64,000 nt of DNA from Nocardioides sp. Root1257 (GCF_001425175.1 NZ_LMDV01000009.1:914542-978541); one strand, 5' to 3'. Numbered from the stretch's first letter, positions 27,568-36,718 are shown. The notes: generated by a model not told the origin, from the letters alone. A program made the numbers and translations.

Positions 27568-28313
27568 TGATGTGTCTTGGACGAGCAGCCGAGGACGAAG
27601 GAGCGTCGGTCGAGCGGCACGGCTGACCGGAGCCAGGTGCGGGTGGAGACGTGGTGTGGGCAGATCCGGTGGTCCGCCCTGTCGATGTTCTTCGGGGTCG
27701 GCTTCTGGTGCACGACCACCGCGAACTCCAGCCGCCAGTCGTGCCGGTCCGCGCAGGTCGTCTGCACGTACTTCCGGCCCACGAAGCACCGAGCGAGCGC
27801 GTCGGGGAGGTTGCGGCCGGCCCGCGGGAGCACGTCCGGGAGGTCACCGAGTGCCCGGTCCTCCACGGCGGCGAGGTGGCAGCTGAACCAGCGCGCACCG
27901 GCGGCCTTCTCCGCGTCCGTCGGCTCGAACCAGAACCACGTGTACTGCGAGTACATGAGCTGCGCGGGCTTCGACCCGACCTTGGCCGAGAACGCCGCGC
28001 CGCACTGGGCGCCGACGTCCTTCCCGATCGCCTTCTCGGAGGAGCTCCAGGTCAGACCTGTCGTGAGCGTGCCCACCTCGATGACGACCGTCGTGTGGTC
28101 GGCGGCGCAGTCGATGGGCTCCTTCGGGACGCTGTGCTCGAAGCCGTCCTTGAGCGTGAGGTCGTAGCAGGAGCCGACGGCGGGCGCACCGGCCAGGGCG
28201 TCGGGGGTGGTGTCGTCGGCGTCCGCCGGCACGTGGGCCAGCCCGGCGACGAGGAGGAAGCCGGCGGCGAGGGTGGCGGCGCGGCGCAGGGCTGCCGCAG
28301 GGACGCGGGTCAT
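27564..28313 (-). CDS. Secreted septum-formation-like protein
   Basis: 249 residues with a signal peptide of about 31 residues (AATLAAGFLLVAGLAHVPAD). The mature part has repeated blocks VGSCYDLT, IDCAADHTTVV and RCFVGRKYVQ..CADRHDW. These Cys-containing blocks resemble the Septum_form domain of actinobacterial secreted proteins, where C...H-T-V/E repeats recur. The role is unknown. GGGAGAGACC precedes the ATG at 28313. Conserved cysteines suggest disulfides outside the cell. Confidence 0.72.
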   Translation of the reverse strand: MTRVPAAALRRAATLAAGFLLVAGLAHVPADADDTTPDALAGAPAVGSCYDLTLKDGFEHSVPKEPIDCAADHTTVVIEVGTLTTGLTWSSSEKAIGKDVGAQCGAAFSAKVGSKPAQLMYSQYTWFWFEPTDAEKAAGARWFSCHLAAVEDRALGDLPDVLPRAGRNLPDALARCFVGRKYVQTTCADRHDWRLEFAVVVHQKPTPKNIDRADHRICPHHVSTRTWLRSAVPLDRRSFVLGCSSKTHH

Positions 28314-28393
28314 GGTCTCTCCCGAGATCGTGGTCGATGGTGCGGCGCTCAACGTAGAGGCCGTCCCGCGACCCGCGCGGCGAAATTCGAGAA

Positions 28394-28888
28394 CTAGTGG
28401 TGCTCCTCGCTCAGCGCGCCGCGGAGCGACTCGAGACCGCGGTGGCTGTGGGACTTCACCGTGCCCTGGCTGATCCGCAGCTCCTGCGCGGTCTCGGCCA
28501 CCGAGAGTCCCAGCCAGTGCCGCAGCACCACGACCTTGCGCTGCATCGGCGGCAGCTCCTGGAGCGCGTCGAACAGCGCCGAACGGTCCTCGACGGGGAG
28601 CTCCTCGCGGCCCGGCCGCTCGACGTCGGGGAGGCCGGCCGACTCCCGCCGCCACGGGCGCCGGTGCTCGTCGACGTCGGCCCGGACGATGATCGTGCGG
28701 ACGTAGGCCTCCTCCCGCCCGTCCCGGTTGACCCGTGGCCACGCGACGTACAGCTTCGTGAGCGCGGTCTGGGTCAGGTCGTCGGCGCGGTGCCAGTCGC
28801 CGCACACGGCGTACGCGATCCGGCGCAGGTGGGTGCGCCGGGCCTGGACGAACTCCACGAATCCCTCGTCCCGAGATGCACGGCTCAT
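28394..28888 (-). CDS. SigE-family ECF RNA polymerase sigma factor
   Basis: 164 residues. Region 2 is seen in HLRRIAYAVCGDWHRADDLTQTALTKLYVAW and region 4 in LPPMQRKVVVLRHWLGLSVAETAQEL followed by SQGTVKSHSHRGL. It fits the actinobacterial SigE-like family that lacks a classic anti-sigma with a zinc motif. The ATG overlaps the stop of the upstream membrane protein in ATGA, so the two are made together. Here the membrane partner comes first, the reverse of the pair at 43117. Confidence 0.9.
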   Translation of the reverse strand: MSRASRDEGFVEFVQARRTHLRRIAYAVCGDWHRADDLTQTALTKLYVAWPRVNRDGREEAYVRTIIVRADVDEHRRPWRRESAGLPDVERPGREELPVEDRSALFDALQELPPMQRKVVVLRHWLGLSVAETAQELRISQGTVKSHSHRGLESLRGALSEEHH

Positions 28889-29724
28889 CGCAGCCCCTCT
28901 TCCGCGGCGTACTGCAAGCGGGCGTGGTTGAGGAGCTCGTCGAAGCTCGCCCCGACCACGTCGCGCGGCGGGGTGGTGATCACGTCGAGCTGGCCGTCGA
29001 CCACCCGCCAGACCACGAAGAAGGACCGGTCGTCGCCGCCGACCGTCACCACGGCGGCTCCCGTCGGGGTGCCCGGCGCCGCGAAGTTGGCGCCGAGCCG
29101 CGGGTGGTCGGTGCGCTGCACGATGTCGGCGCCCCGGGCGGCGACGACCTGTCCGCCGGCATCCAGGCGCACGGTCTCGGGCCAGCCGTCCTCGCCGGGA
29201 GCCGCGTCGCCCGTCTGCGAGGCGACCCAGTCGGCGAAGCTCGCCCAGCCGTTGCTCGGCACCGCGGACGTGTAGCCGAAGCCCGTCGCCTTCCGTTCTG
29301 CGAGGACCCACATCCGCTGGCCCTGGTAGGTGAGGTCGAGGGCATCGGACAGCTTCGGCGGCGCGTTGCCGAAGGGATTGCGCAGCCGCTCGTGCACGAC
29401 CACGCCGGCCCGGATCTGCAGCTCGCCGTCGAGGTAGCGGATCGGGGTGTCGTCCTCCCAGGTCGGCCCGGAGGCGGGGGCGGCCGACGACGGCGACGGG
29501 GTCGGCTCGTGGGCGATCTGGCTGCCCGTGCCGGGCGAGGAGCCCGAGGTGGCGACGGCGTACGACGCCCCGAGTGCGACGACGACGGCGCAGGCAGCCG
29601 CGGCCGCCGTTCCGCGGCGGCGCCTCAGTGCCCGCGATCCGGCGGCGAGCTGCTCCTCGAGCGGCGGGTGGGCAGGACCGTCGCCGAACGAGCGCTCGAG
29701 CCGGTCCCTGATGTCGGTGTCCAT
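28885..29724 (-). CDS. Membrane protein paired with sigma factor, putative anti-sigma
   Basis: 279 residues: an N-terminal cytosolic stretch (about 1-38, RLERSFGDGPAHPPLEEQLA), one transmembrane helix (about 40-60), a Ser/Pro linker and an extracytoplasmic domain of about 190 residues. The topology and ATGA overlap with the sigma factor suggest a regulator of that sigma factor. No zinc-binding HxxxCxxC motif is seen, so it is not a ZAS anti-sigma. The extracellular domain has no family I recognise. Confidence 0.65.
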   Translation of the reverse strand: MDTDIRDRLERSFGDGPAHPPLEEQLAAGSRALRRRRGTAAAAACAVVVALGASYAVATSGSSPGTGSQIAHEPTPSPSSAAPASGPTWEDDTPIRYLDGELQIRAGVVVHERLRNPFGNAPPKLSDALDLTYQGQRMWVLAERKATGFGYTSAVPSNGWASFADWVASQTGDAAPGEDGWPETVRLDAGGQVVAARGADIVQRTDHPRLGANFAAPGTPTGAAVVTVGGDDRSFFVVWRVVDGQLDVITTPPRDVVGASFDELLNHARLQYAAEEGLR

Positions 29725-29801
29725 GTGATGGATACGCCGTCCGCGCCGGATTGGTTGTCACGTCAGGTGAACTGCCCGTCGGGCGACCGGCGGGTAGCCA
29801 C

Positions 29802-29807
29802 TAGGGT
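29802..29807 (+). promoter_or_regulatory. Probable -10 box of fba
   Basis: TAGGGT lies 41 bases before the fba ATG, and a GAGGAG ribosome site stands at 29836-29841. Unlike many genes here, fba has a normal leader. Confidence 0.4.
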
Positions 29808-29848
29808 CGGAGGGAGAGAAACGACGTCCGTCCGAGGAGCGCAGCCAG

Positions 29849-30880
29849 ATGCCCATCGTCACCCCTGAGAAGTACGCCGAGATGCTGGACACCGCCAAGG
29901 CGAACGCGTTCGCCTTCCCGGCGATCAACGTGTCCTCCTCGCAGACCCTGAACGCCGCGCTCCAGGGCTTCGCCGACGCCGGCTCCGACGGCATCATCCA
30001 GGTCTCGACCGGCGGCGCCGAGTACCTGTCCGGGCCGACCGTCAAGGACATGGTCGCCGGCTCGGTCGCCTTCGCGGCGTACGCCGCCGAGGTCGCGAAG
30101 AACTACCCGGTCAACATCGCGCTGCACACCGACCACTGCCCCAAGGACAAGCTCGACGGGTTCGTCCGGCCGCTGCTGGCGATCTCCGAGGAGCGGGTGT
30201 CGCGCGGCGAGGCACCGCTCTTCCAGTCGCACATGTGGGACGGCTCGGCCGTGCCGCTCGACGAGAACCTGGTGATCGCCGAGGAGCTGCTCGACCGCTG
30301 CATCAAGGCGAAGGTGATCCTCGAGATCGAGGTCGGCGTCGTCGGCGGCGAGGAGGACGGCGTCGAGAACGCCATCAACGACAAGCTCTACTCGACGCCC
30401 GCCGACGCGATCGCGACGGCCAAGGCGCTCGGCTACGGCGACCGCGGCTACTACATGACCGCGCTGACCTTCGGCAACGTGCACGGCGTCTACAAGCCGG
30501 GTGGCGTGAAGCTGCGGCCCGAGGTGCTCAAGGAGGCCCAGGAGGCGGTCGTGGCCGAGTTCGGTCTCGACGCCGGCTCCAAGCCCTTCCACCTGGTCTT
30601 CCACGGCGGCTCGGGCTCGGCGCCCGAGGAGATCGCCGCCGCCGTCGACTACGGCGTGGTGAAGATGAACGTCGACACCGACACCCAGTACGCCTTCACC
30701 CGGCCGGTGGCCGCGCACATGTTCCAGAACTACGACGGGGTCCTCAAGGTCGACGGCGAGGTCGGCAACAAGAAGCAGTACGACCCGCGCGCGTGGGGCA
30801 AGGCTGGCGAGGCCGGCATGGCCGCCCGCGTCGTCGAGGCGTGCCAGAACCTGCGATCGGCGGGCGCGTCGATCGGCTAG
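29849..30880 (+). CDS. fbaA: Fructose-bisphosphate aldolase, class II
   Basis: 343 residues of the zinc-dependent class IIA aldolase. It has FPAINVSSSQTLNAALQGF, ALHTDHCPKDKLDGFV (zinc His and catalytic Asp), LEIEVGVVGGEEDGV, and the glycine-rich VFHGGSGSAPEEI phosphate loop. It cleaves fructose-1,6-bisphosphate in glycolysis and runs in reverse in gluconeogenesis. A strong hairpin at 30889-30936 ends the transcript. It keeps the mycobacterial neighbourhood with the DUF3151 gene. Confidence 0.97.
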   Translation: MPIVTPEKYAEMLDTAKANAFAFPAINVSSSQTLNAALQGFADAGSDGIIQVSTGGAEYLSGPTVKDMVAGSVAFAAYAAEVAKNYPVNIALHTDHCPKDKLDGFVRPLLAISEERVSRGEAPLFQSHMWDGSAVPLDENLVIAEELLDRCIKAKVILEIEVGVVGGEEDGVENAINDKLYSTPADAIATAKALGYGDRGYYMTALTFGNVHGVYKPGGVKLRPEVLKEAQEAVVAEFGLDAGSKPFHLVFHGGSGSAPEEIAAAVDYGVVKMNVDTDTQYAFTRPVAAHMFQNYDGVLKVDGEVGNKKQYDPRAWGKAGEAGMAARVVEACQNLRSAGASIG

Positions 30881-30888
30881 TCCTCAGC

Positions 30889-30936
30889 GGACGTCATCCG
30901 GGCGGAGCAGGCGCCTGCTCCGCCCGTACGACGTCC
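30889..30936. terminator. Strong bidirectional terminator
   Basis: GGGCGGAGCAGGC (30900-30912) meets its exact complement GCCTGCTCCGCCC (30913-30925) with no spacer, a 26-base perfect palindrome. A second pair, GGACGTC (30889-30895) and GACGTCC (30930-30936), flanks it. It lies between the ends of fba and the convergent MFS gene. No T-run is present, as usual in actinobacteria. Confidence 0.8.
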
Positions 30937-30943
30937 CAGGGTC

Positions 30944-32440
30944 CTACTCGGTGACGGCGGCAACCGGCTGTGCCGCCGGCGCGAAGTGCTTCGGCCGCTC
31001 GTAGAACATGACCGCGACCAGCCCGACGGCGTAGACGAGCGCGGGCAGCAGCAGCGCGTGCTGCATCGCTTGGGAGAAGAGATCGGCCGCCGTCGGGTCG
31101 GCGATCTGGGCGGCACCCGCGTCGCCCTGCGCGGACGCGCCGGGCAGGTAGTGCGCCAGCATGCTGTCCATCAGCACCGCGATCGCTGCCGACCCGATCA
31201 CCGCGCCGACCTGGCGGGTGGCGTTGTAGACACCTGAGCCGGCGCCGGCCAGCTGCATCGGGAGGTTGCGGGTCGCGGTGGCACCCGTGGGTGCCCAGAT
31301 GAAGGCGTTGCCGATGCCGACCAGCACCTGGAAGACGCAGATCTCCCAGATCGGCGCGTCGGGCGTGAGCCGCCAGGTGAGGAGCAGCATGCCGAGCATG
31401 CTGATCGCGAACCCGAAGCCGAGGATGATCCGCGGGTGCACCCGGTCGGTCAGGTCGCCGACGGTCTTGGCCAGGAGGATCGACATCACCGCCATCGGGA
31501 AGAGCAGGAGCGCCGCGTGCGTGGGGTCGAACCCGCGCACTGCCTGGGCCCACAGCATCAGCGGGTAGCCGAACGACGCGGCGACGAAGCCCATCACGCT
31601 GATGGCGACCGTGGACACGGCGAAGTTGCGGTCACTGAAGAGGCTGAGTGGGACCAACGGCTCGCGTTTGTTGGCCCGCTGCCACAGGACGAAGACGACC
31701 AGCAGTGCGACGCCAGCGACGATCATCGCGATGATCCAGCCCGCCCAGTCCTGCTGGTGGCCCTCCTGGATGCCGAAGGCGAGCAGGAAGAGACCGACGC
31801 CGGAGAGCGCGACGCCCAGCCAGTCGAAGACGTGCTCGTGGGTCGACAGGCTCGGCACCAGGCGCCAGGCCAGCACGAAGCCGACGATGCCGATCGGCAC
31901 GTTCACGAAGAAGATCCACTCCCAGCCGAGACCGTCGGTGAGGACGCCGCCCAGGATCGGCCCGACCACCATGGCGATGCCTGCGGTGGCACCCCACACG
32001 GCCATCGCCTTGCCGCGGGTCTGGGCCGGGAAGATGCGGGTGATGATCGCCATCGTCTGCGGCGTCATCAGCGACGCGCCGAGGCCCTGGACCACGCGCG
32101 CCAGGATCAGGGCGCCGACGGTGCTGGTGAGCCCGCACCACAGCGAGGCGAGCGTGAACACGGTCAGGCCGGCGAGATAGAGCCGCTTGGACCCGAACCG
32201 GTCGCCGAGGCGACCGGTGATCAGGATCGGCACGGCGTAGGCGAGGGTGTAGGCACTGGTCACCCACACCACGTCGTTGACCGACGCATCGAGGTCTTCG
32301 ATGATCGTGGGCGTCGCCACGGTCACGATGGTCAGGTCGACCAGGATCATGAAGAAGCCGAGCACGAGCGCGAAGAGCGCGGGCCAGGGCTTCTTGCCGC
32401 CGACCAGATCGGTCGCAGCGGAGGGGCTCGTAGTGGTCAC
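30944..32440 (-). CDS. MFS drug transporter, DHA2 (EmrB/QacA) family
   Basis: 498 residues with 14 predicted helices. The motif A-like loop is GRLGDRFGSKRLYLAG, motif C is GPILGGVLTD, and the first helix has the typical FFMILVDLTIVTVATPTI. It is a proton-driven exporter of drugs or metabolites. The GTG at 32440 is preceded by TTAGGT and six bases; longer in-frame starts run into the promoter of the divergent DUF3151 gene. It separates fba from the DUF3151 gene, an insertion relative to mycobacteria. Confidence 0.92.
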   Translation of the reverse strand: MTTTSPSAATDLVGGKKPWPALFALVLGFFMILVDLTIVTVATPTIIEDLDASVNDVVWVTSAYTLAYAVPILITGRLGDRFGSKRLYLAGLTVFTLASLWCGLTSTVGALILARVVQGLGASLMTPQTMAIITRIFPAQTRGKAMAVWGATAGIAMVVGPILGGVLTDGLGWEWIFFVNVPIGIVGFVLAWRLVPSLSTHEHVFDWLGVALSGVGLFLLAFGIQEGHQQDWAGWIIAMIVAGVALLVVFVLWQRANKREPLVPLSLFSDRNFAVSTVAISVMGFVAASFGYPLMLWAQAVRGFDPTHAALLLFPMAVMSILLAKTVGDLTDRVHPRIILGFGFAISMLGMLLLTWRLTPDAPIWEICVFQVLVGIGNAFIWAPTGATATRNLPMQLAGAGSGVYNATRQVGAVIGSAAIAVLMDSMLAHYLPGASAQGDAGAAQIADPTAADLFSQAMQHALLLPALVYAVGLVAVMFYERPKHFAPAAQPVAAVTE

Positions 32441-32477
32441 GGAAACACCTAACACCCGACCATGGACAATTGCTTCC

Positions 32478-32909
32478 ATGACTTCGTTCAGTGGCAACGA
32501 CCTGATGGCCGGCCCCCCGCCCACCCTGCTCCCCGAGGACCCGGCGGCCGCCGAGCTGGTGCCCGGCGCGGACGCGATGGACGTCGTGCGCCGGCACCCC
32601 GACTCGCCCGTCGCCTGGGCCACGCTCGCGACCCTGGCCGCGGACGCCGAGGACGACCCGGTGACGATCTACGCCTACGCGCGCGTGGGCTACCACCGCA
32701 GCCTCGACATGCTGCGCCGCAACGGCTGGAAGGGCCACGGTCCGGTGCCGTGGGAGCACGAGCCCAACCGGGGCTTCCTGACCTGCCTGGCGCTGCTCGC
32801 CCTGGCGGCGCGCGCGATCGGCGAGGACGCGGAGTGGGAGCGGTGCTCGGAGTTCCTGCGCGACTCCAGCCCGAGCGGCTTCACCGAGCTGCTCGGCGAC
32901 GACGCCTGA
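32478..32909 (+). CDS. DUF3151 family protein
   Basis: 143 residues of the actinobacterial DUF3151 family. Typical segments are AWATLATLA, VTIYAYARVGYHRSLDMLRR, GWKGHGPVPWEHEPNRGFL and the C-terminal CSEFLRDSSP. The function is unknown, but it is nearly always found near fba and purA in this phylum. It is helical, TPR-like in feel and probably cytosolic. Its stop is one base from that of the convergent LysR gene. Confidence 0.9.
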   Translation: MTSFSGNDLMAGPPPTLLPEDPAAAELVPGADAMDVVRRHPDSPVAWATLATLAADAEDDPVTIYAYARVGYHRSLDMLRRNGWKGHGPVPWEHEPNRGFLTCLALLALAARAIGEDAEWERCSEFLRDSSPSGFTELLGDDA

Positions 32910-32910
32910 C

Positions 32911-33804
32911 CTAGCTCCGCGCCAGGCGCACCAGGTCCGCCGCCGGCCCGCTCGGCCGGCGCGCGGGCAGCCACACCGCCCGCAGCACGCGGGACAGGTC
33001 GAGCCCGTCGACCGGCACGACCACCAGCTGGCCGGTCGCGACCTCACCGGCGACGGCGAGCTCGCTGAGCACGGCGGCCGCCTCACCCGTCGCGGCGGCG
33101 ACCTTCACCGCTGAGGTGCTGGCGAGCTCGAGGCGCGACGGCCCGAGCTCGAGGCCGGCCCGCCCGAGCGCGCGGACCAGGGTCTCCCGCGTGCCCGACC
33201 CGGCCTCGCGGAGCACCAGGTCGCCGGCGACCAGGTCGGTCGCGTCCAGCGGCGTACGCCGTCGCGCCCAGGCGTGGTCCGGGCCGACGACCACCACGAG
33301 TGCGTCCCGCGCGACGGTCGTCGACGCCACCGACCGGGGCACCGTCGGCGACTCGACGAAGCCCAGCGCGACCTCGCCGCGCTGGACCCGGTCGACCACG
33401 TCGAGCGAGTTGCCGACCTCGAGGCTGACGTGGAGGTCGGGGTGGGTACGGCGGAAGCGGGCCAGCCACTGCGGGGCGAGGTACTCGGCCACGGTCAGGC
33501 TCGCGGCCACCGCGAGGTGCGCCGCCCGCTGCTCGGCCAGCGACCGGGCGCCGATGCTCACCCGGTCGATCGCGGTGATCGCCTCGCGCGCCCAGGCGAC
33601 GACCACCTCGCCCTCGGTGGTGAGCCGCGACCCGGCGGGCGTGCGGACCAGGAGGGTGAGGCCGAGCTGGCGCTCCAGCCGGCTCAGGGCACGGCTCGCG
33701 TTGGGCTGGGCGATCCCGACCTCGCGGGCGGCCGCGCCGAGCGATCCGGACTCCGCCACCCGGACGAGCAGGTCGAGGGCGGTGACATCTGGTCGGGCGC
33801 TCAT
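32911..33804 (-). CDS. LysR-family transcriptional regulator
   Basis: 297 residues. The N-terminal HTH is LDLLVRVAESGSLGAAAREV followed by GIAQPNASRALSRLERQLGL. The C-terminal part is a periplasmic-binding-type effector domain (RGEVALGFVESPTVP). TATCAT six bases before the ATG at 33804 supports a leaderless start. It is divergent from the YeiH-type transporter, a pairing (YeiE/YeiH-like) that suggests direct control of it. The effector is unknown, possibly a sulfur compound. Confidence 0.93.
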   Translation of the reverse strand: MSARPDVTALDLLVRVAESGSLGAAAREVGIAQPNASRALSRLERQLGLTLLVRTPAGSRLTTEGEVVVAWAREAITAIDRVSIGARSLAEQRAAHLAVAASLTVAEYLAPQWLARFRRTHPDLHVSLEVGNSLDVVDRVQRGEVALGFVESPTVPRSVASTTVARDALVVVVGPDHAWARRRTPLDATDLVAGDLVLREAGSGTRETLVRALGRAGLELGPSRLELASTSAVKVAAATGEAAAVLSELAVAGEVATGQLVVVPVDGLDLSRVLRAVWLPARRPSGPAADLVRLARS

Positions 33805-33874
33805 GCGTTGATGATATGAGTCCCGACCCGATCGACGGCTACCGGCGCGCGCCGCGTCGTCCGAGGGTGGAGGC

Positions 33875-34828
33875 ATGCTCCGCACCGGTCTCCTCCTCGC
33901 CGCCGCCGGCGGGCTCGCCGCCCTCGGCGTGCACGCGCTGGTGCCGGTGCTCAGCCCGACCCTGGTCGCGATCGTGCTCGGCATCGTCGTCGCGGGCTCC
34001 GGCCGGCTCGCACCGTCGGCGCGCCCGGGACTGCGGGTCGCGTCGCGACAGGTGCTCCGCGTCGGCGTCGCGCTGCTCGGGCTCCAGCTCCTGCTGCCCG
34101 AGATCGTGGCGCTGGGCTGGCCGCTGCTCGTCGTGATCGCCGCGGTCGTCCTGCTCGGCATCGCCGGGACGCTGGCGCTCGGCCGGCTGCTCGGCGTACC
34201 CCCGGAGCGCTCGCTGCTCGTCGCCTGCGGCTTCTCGATCTGCGGCGCGGCCGCGGTCGCCGCCGTGGAGGGGGTGCGGGAGTCCAAGGACGAGGACGTC
34301 GCCGCGGTGGTCTCGCTGGTGGTCGTCTTCGGCAGCGTCGTGATGCTGGCGCTGCCGCTCGGCGCGGTGGCGCTGGGCTTCGACCCGGTCGCGGCGGGAG
34401 CGTGGTCGGGGGCATCGATCCACGAGGTCGGCCAGGTCGTGGTGGCCGGCGGCCTGGTCGGGGGAGCGGCGCTCCAGGTCGCCGTCGCGGTCAAGCTCGG
34501 CCGGGTGCTGATGCTGGCGCCGGTGCTGGCGGTGCTCTCCCTCCGGAGCCGTCGTACGGCGGCGGTGCGGCCGCCGCTCGTCCCGGGCTTCGTCCTGGCC
34601 TTCGTGGCGTGCGCCGCGTCGCGGACGCTCCTGCCGCTGCCGGATGTGGTGCTGGACCTGGCCGGGTGGGTGCAGGCGGGCGCTCTGGCGATGGCGATGT
34701 TCGCGCTCGGCTGCGGGCTGGAGGTCGCCGCGCTCCGGCGTACCGGCGCCCCCGTGCTCGTCCTCGCCGGCGGCGCGACCCTGCTCGTGGCGCTGCTCGG
34801 GCTGCCGGCTGCGTTCGTGGCGGGGTGA
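33875..34828 (+). CDS. YeiH-type putative sulfate exporter family transporter
   Basis: 317 residues with about ten transmembrane helices of the UPF0324/YeiH family. Diagnostic stretches are LVAIVLGIVVAG, the CGFSICGAAAVAAVEG loop and GASIHEVGQVVVAGG. Some members are called sulfate exporters by inference. The divergent LysR gene is the likely regulator. The stop is followed by the palindromic repeat region up to lysS. Confidence 0.88.
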   Translation: MLRTGLLLAAAGGLAALGVHALVPVLSPTLVAIVLGIVVAGSGRLAPSARPGLRVASRQVLRVGVALLGLQLLLPEIVALGWPLLVVIAAVVLLGIAGTLALGRLLGVPPERSLLVACGFSICGAAAVAAVEGVRESKDEDVAAVVSLVVVFGSVVMLALPLGAVALGFDPVAAGAWSGASIHEVGQVVVAGGLVGGAALQVAVAVKLGRVLMLAPVLAVLSLRSRRTAAVRPPLVPGFVLAFVACAASRTLLPLPDVVLDLAGWVQAGALAMAMFALGCGLEVAALRRTGAPVLVLAGGATLLVALLGLPAAFVAG

Positions 34829-34993
34829 CGTGAAACGCGCCGCGGTGCGTCGGCGCGCCGTGCGGGTTTCACCGGCCAGCCGCCGAAACCCGCAGGCCTG
34901 TCAGCCGAGACCCGCACGACACGCCGTGGTGGGTCGGCGTGTCGCGCAGGTTTTGGCGGTCAGCCGGTGAAACCCGCAGACACGCCGCAGCGA
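34829..34993. repeat. Nested palindromic repeat region
   Basis: This gap between the convergent yeiH-like and lysS genes is built of inverted repeats. The arm at 34862-34884 (starting GCGGGTTTCACCGG) pairs with 34955-34977 (ending CCGGTGAAACCCGC) at 21 of 23 bases. Inside it, CGACACGCCG (34917-34926) and CGGCGTGTCG (34935-34944) form a perfect stem with an 8-base loop. A further arm starting GTGAAACGCGC near 34830 can pair with the GCGGGTTTCAC end at 34862-34872. AAACCCGC-type words recur several times. It may be a mobile intergenic repeat that also serves as terminator. Confidence 0.65.
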
Positions 34994-36718
34994 CTACGCC
35001 GGCGGGGTCAGCAGCCGGCGCACGGTGTCGGCACCCAGCGCCAGGAACAACGTGGGCAGCCGGGGGCCGCGGTCGGCGTCGACGAGCAGGTTGTAGAGCA
35101 GGCGGAAGAAGTCCTTCTGGTCCTGCTTCACCTGGTCGGTGGGGGCGTCCTCGAGGCCGAGCCCGCGGGCCAGCTTGGGCACGCCGTAGATCAGCGTCGT
35201 CGTGCCCTCGAGGTCGAGGTGGTCGGGCAGCCGGTCGAGCAGCTGACGCAGCCACAGCTCCTCGTCCTCGTTGAGCGCGGCCAACCGGGCGGCGTCGGGC
35301 GTCTCGCGGACCGTCGTGCGGTCCTCGACCGGCACGAAGTCCGACATCCAGGTCATCGCCTTGCCGAGGCGGGGCTCGAGCTGGGCGACCGACGCGTGCT
35401 CGTGGCCGACGTCGCCGACGATGCGGCTGATCAGCTCGGCGCTGCCGGCGGTCACGTCCGCCACCGACGAGAGCAACTTGAACGGCACCACGACCTCCGG
35501 CGTCGGCAGCCGCCCGGCGGACGTGGTCGACGACGCGCGCTCGAAGGCGAGCACCTGCGCGTCGCGCTTGTCGGGGTTGGCGGCCTTCTTGCCGAGCGCG
35601 TCCCACTCGTCGTACAGCCGCACGACCTCCGCGCCGAAGTCCACGTTGAAGGCCTGCTTGGGCGCACGCCGCACGTAGAGCCAGCGCAGGATCGGGGCCT
35701 CGAGGATCTTGAGGGCCTCGGCCGCGGTCGGCACGCCGCCGCGCGAGGACGACATCTTCACCTGGCCACCGGCGCCCACGAACGAGTAGCCGACGAACGA
35801 CGGCGCCCGGCCGCCGTAGATCTTCACGAGCTCCTTGCCGACGGTGTACGACGAGCCGGGGCTCGCGTGGTCCACGCCGCCGGGCTCGAAGTCGACGCCC
35901 TCGAAGTGCCAGCGCATCGGCCAGTCGACCTTCCAGACCAGCTTGCCCTCGCTCTCGGTCGTCAGGTTGGTGACGCCGTCGTAGGAGCACGCGGTGCAGG
36001 TGTAGGAGAGGTCGGTGGTGTCCTCGTCGTACGCCGTGATGATCGTCGTGTCGCGGCCGCAGTCGCGGCAGTAGGGCTTGAAGGGGAAGCGGGCGAGGTC
36101 GTCGGTCGCGCCCTGCCCGGTCAGACCGTTCTCGTCGTCGTTGGCCACCGAGTCGGCCATCGCCGCGGCCTCCTGCTCGCTCTCCGGGGCGGCGGTCGCC
36201 GCCTTCGTGCGGTAGCGCGACATGACCTGCTCGATCTCGTCGCGGCGGCGTACGGCGGTGAGGATCTGTTCGCGGTAGGTGCCCGCGCGGTACATCTCGG
36301 TCTGGGAGACCTCGACCATCTCGACGCCCAGCTCACGCAGGGAGGCGACCAGCGGCTCCTTGTAGTGCTCGGCCCAGGAGTCGTGGCAGCCCCACGGGTC
36401 CGGTACGGCGGAGAGCGGTCGGCCGATGTGCTCGGACCAGGAGGGGTCGACCCCGGCCGGCACCTTGCGGAAGCGGTCGTAGTCGTCCCAGCTGTGCAGG
36501 TGGCGGGCCGCGAGGCCGCGCCGCTTGATCTCCTCGGCCACGAAGTGGACGGTCAGGAACTCGCGCAGGTTGCCGAGGTGGACGGGACCGGACGGACTCG
36601 CGCCGGAGGCGCAGGTGATCACGTGGTCGCCGAGGTCCTCGCCGTACTGCTGCTGCGCGTGCCGGATCGCGTCGTCGGCCGCGCGGGTGACCCAGTCGTG
36701 GGGCGGGGAGTCGGGCAT
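34994..36718 (-). CDS. lysS: Class I lysyl-tRNA synthetase
   Basis: 574 residues of class I LysRS, not the common class II enzyme. The HIGH-type motif is in SGPVHLGNLREFL (about residue 43-55), and the KMSKS-type motif is VKMSSSRGGVPTA (about residue 320). Cysteine pairs CRDC and CTAC (about 220-250) look like a zinc site. It charges tRNA-Lys. Class I LysRS is typical of archaea and found in some actinobacteria, where a class II copy may also exist elsewhere. TAGCGT seven bases before the ATG indicates a leaderless transcript. Confidence 0.95.
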   Translation of the reverse strand: MPDSPPHDWVTRAADDAIRHAQQQYGEDLGDHVITCASGASPSGPVHLGNLREFLTVHFVAEEIKRRGLAARHLHSWDDYDRFRKVPAGVDPSWSEHIGRPLSAVPDPWGCHDSWAEHYKEPLVASLRELGVEMVEVSQTEMYRAGTYREQILTAVRRRDEIEQVMSRYRTKAATAAPESEQEAAAMADSVANDDENGLTGQGATDDLARFPFKPYCRDCGRDTTIITAYDEDTTDLSYTCTACSYDGVTNLTTESEGKLVWKVDWPMRWHFEGVDFEPGGVDHASPGSSYTVGKELVKIYGGRAPSFVGYSFVGAGGQVKMSSSRGGVPTAAEALKILEAPILRWLYVRRAPKQAFNVDFGAEVVRLYDEWDALGKKAANPDKRDAQVLAFERASSTTSAGRLPTPEVVVPFKLLSSVADVTAGSAELISRIVGDVGHEHASVAQLEPRLGKAMTWMSDFVPVEDRTTVRETPDAARLAALNEDEELWLRQLLDRLPDHLDLEGTTTLIYGVPKLARGLGLEDAPTDQVKQDQKDFFRLLYNLLVDADRGPRLPTLFLALGADTVRRLLTPPA

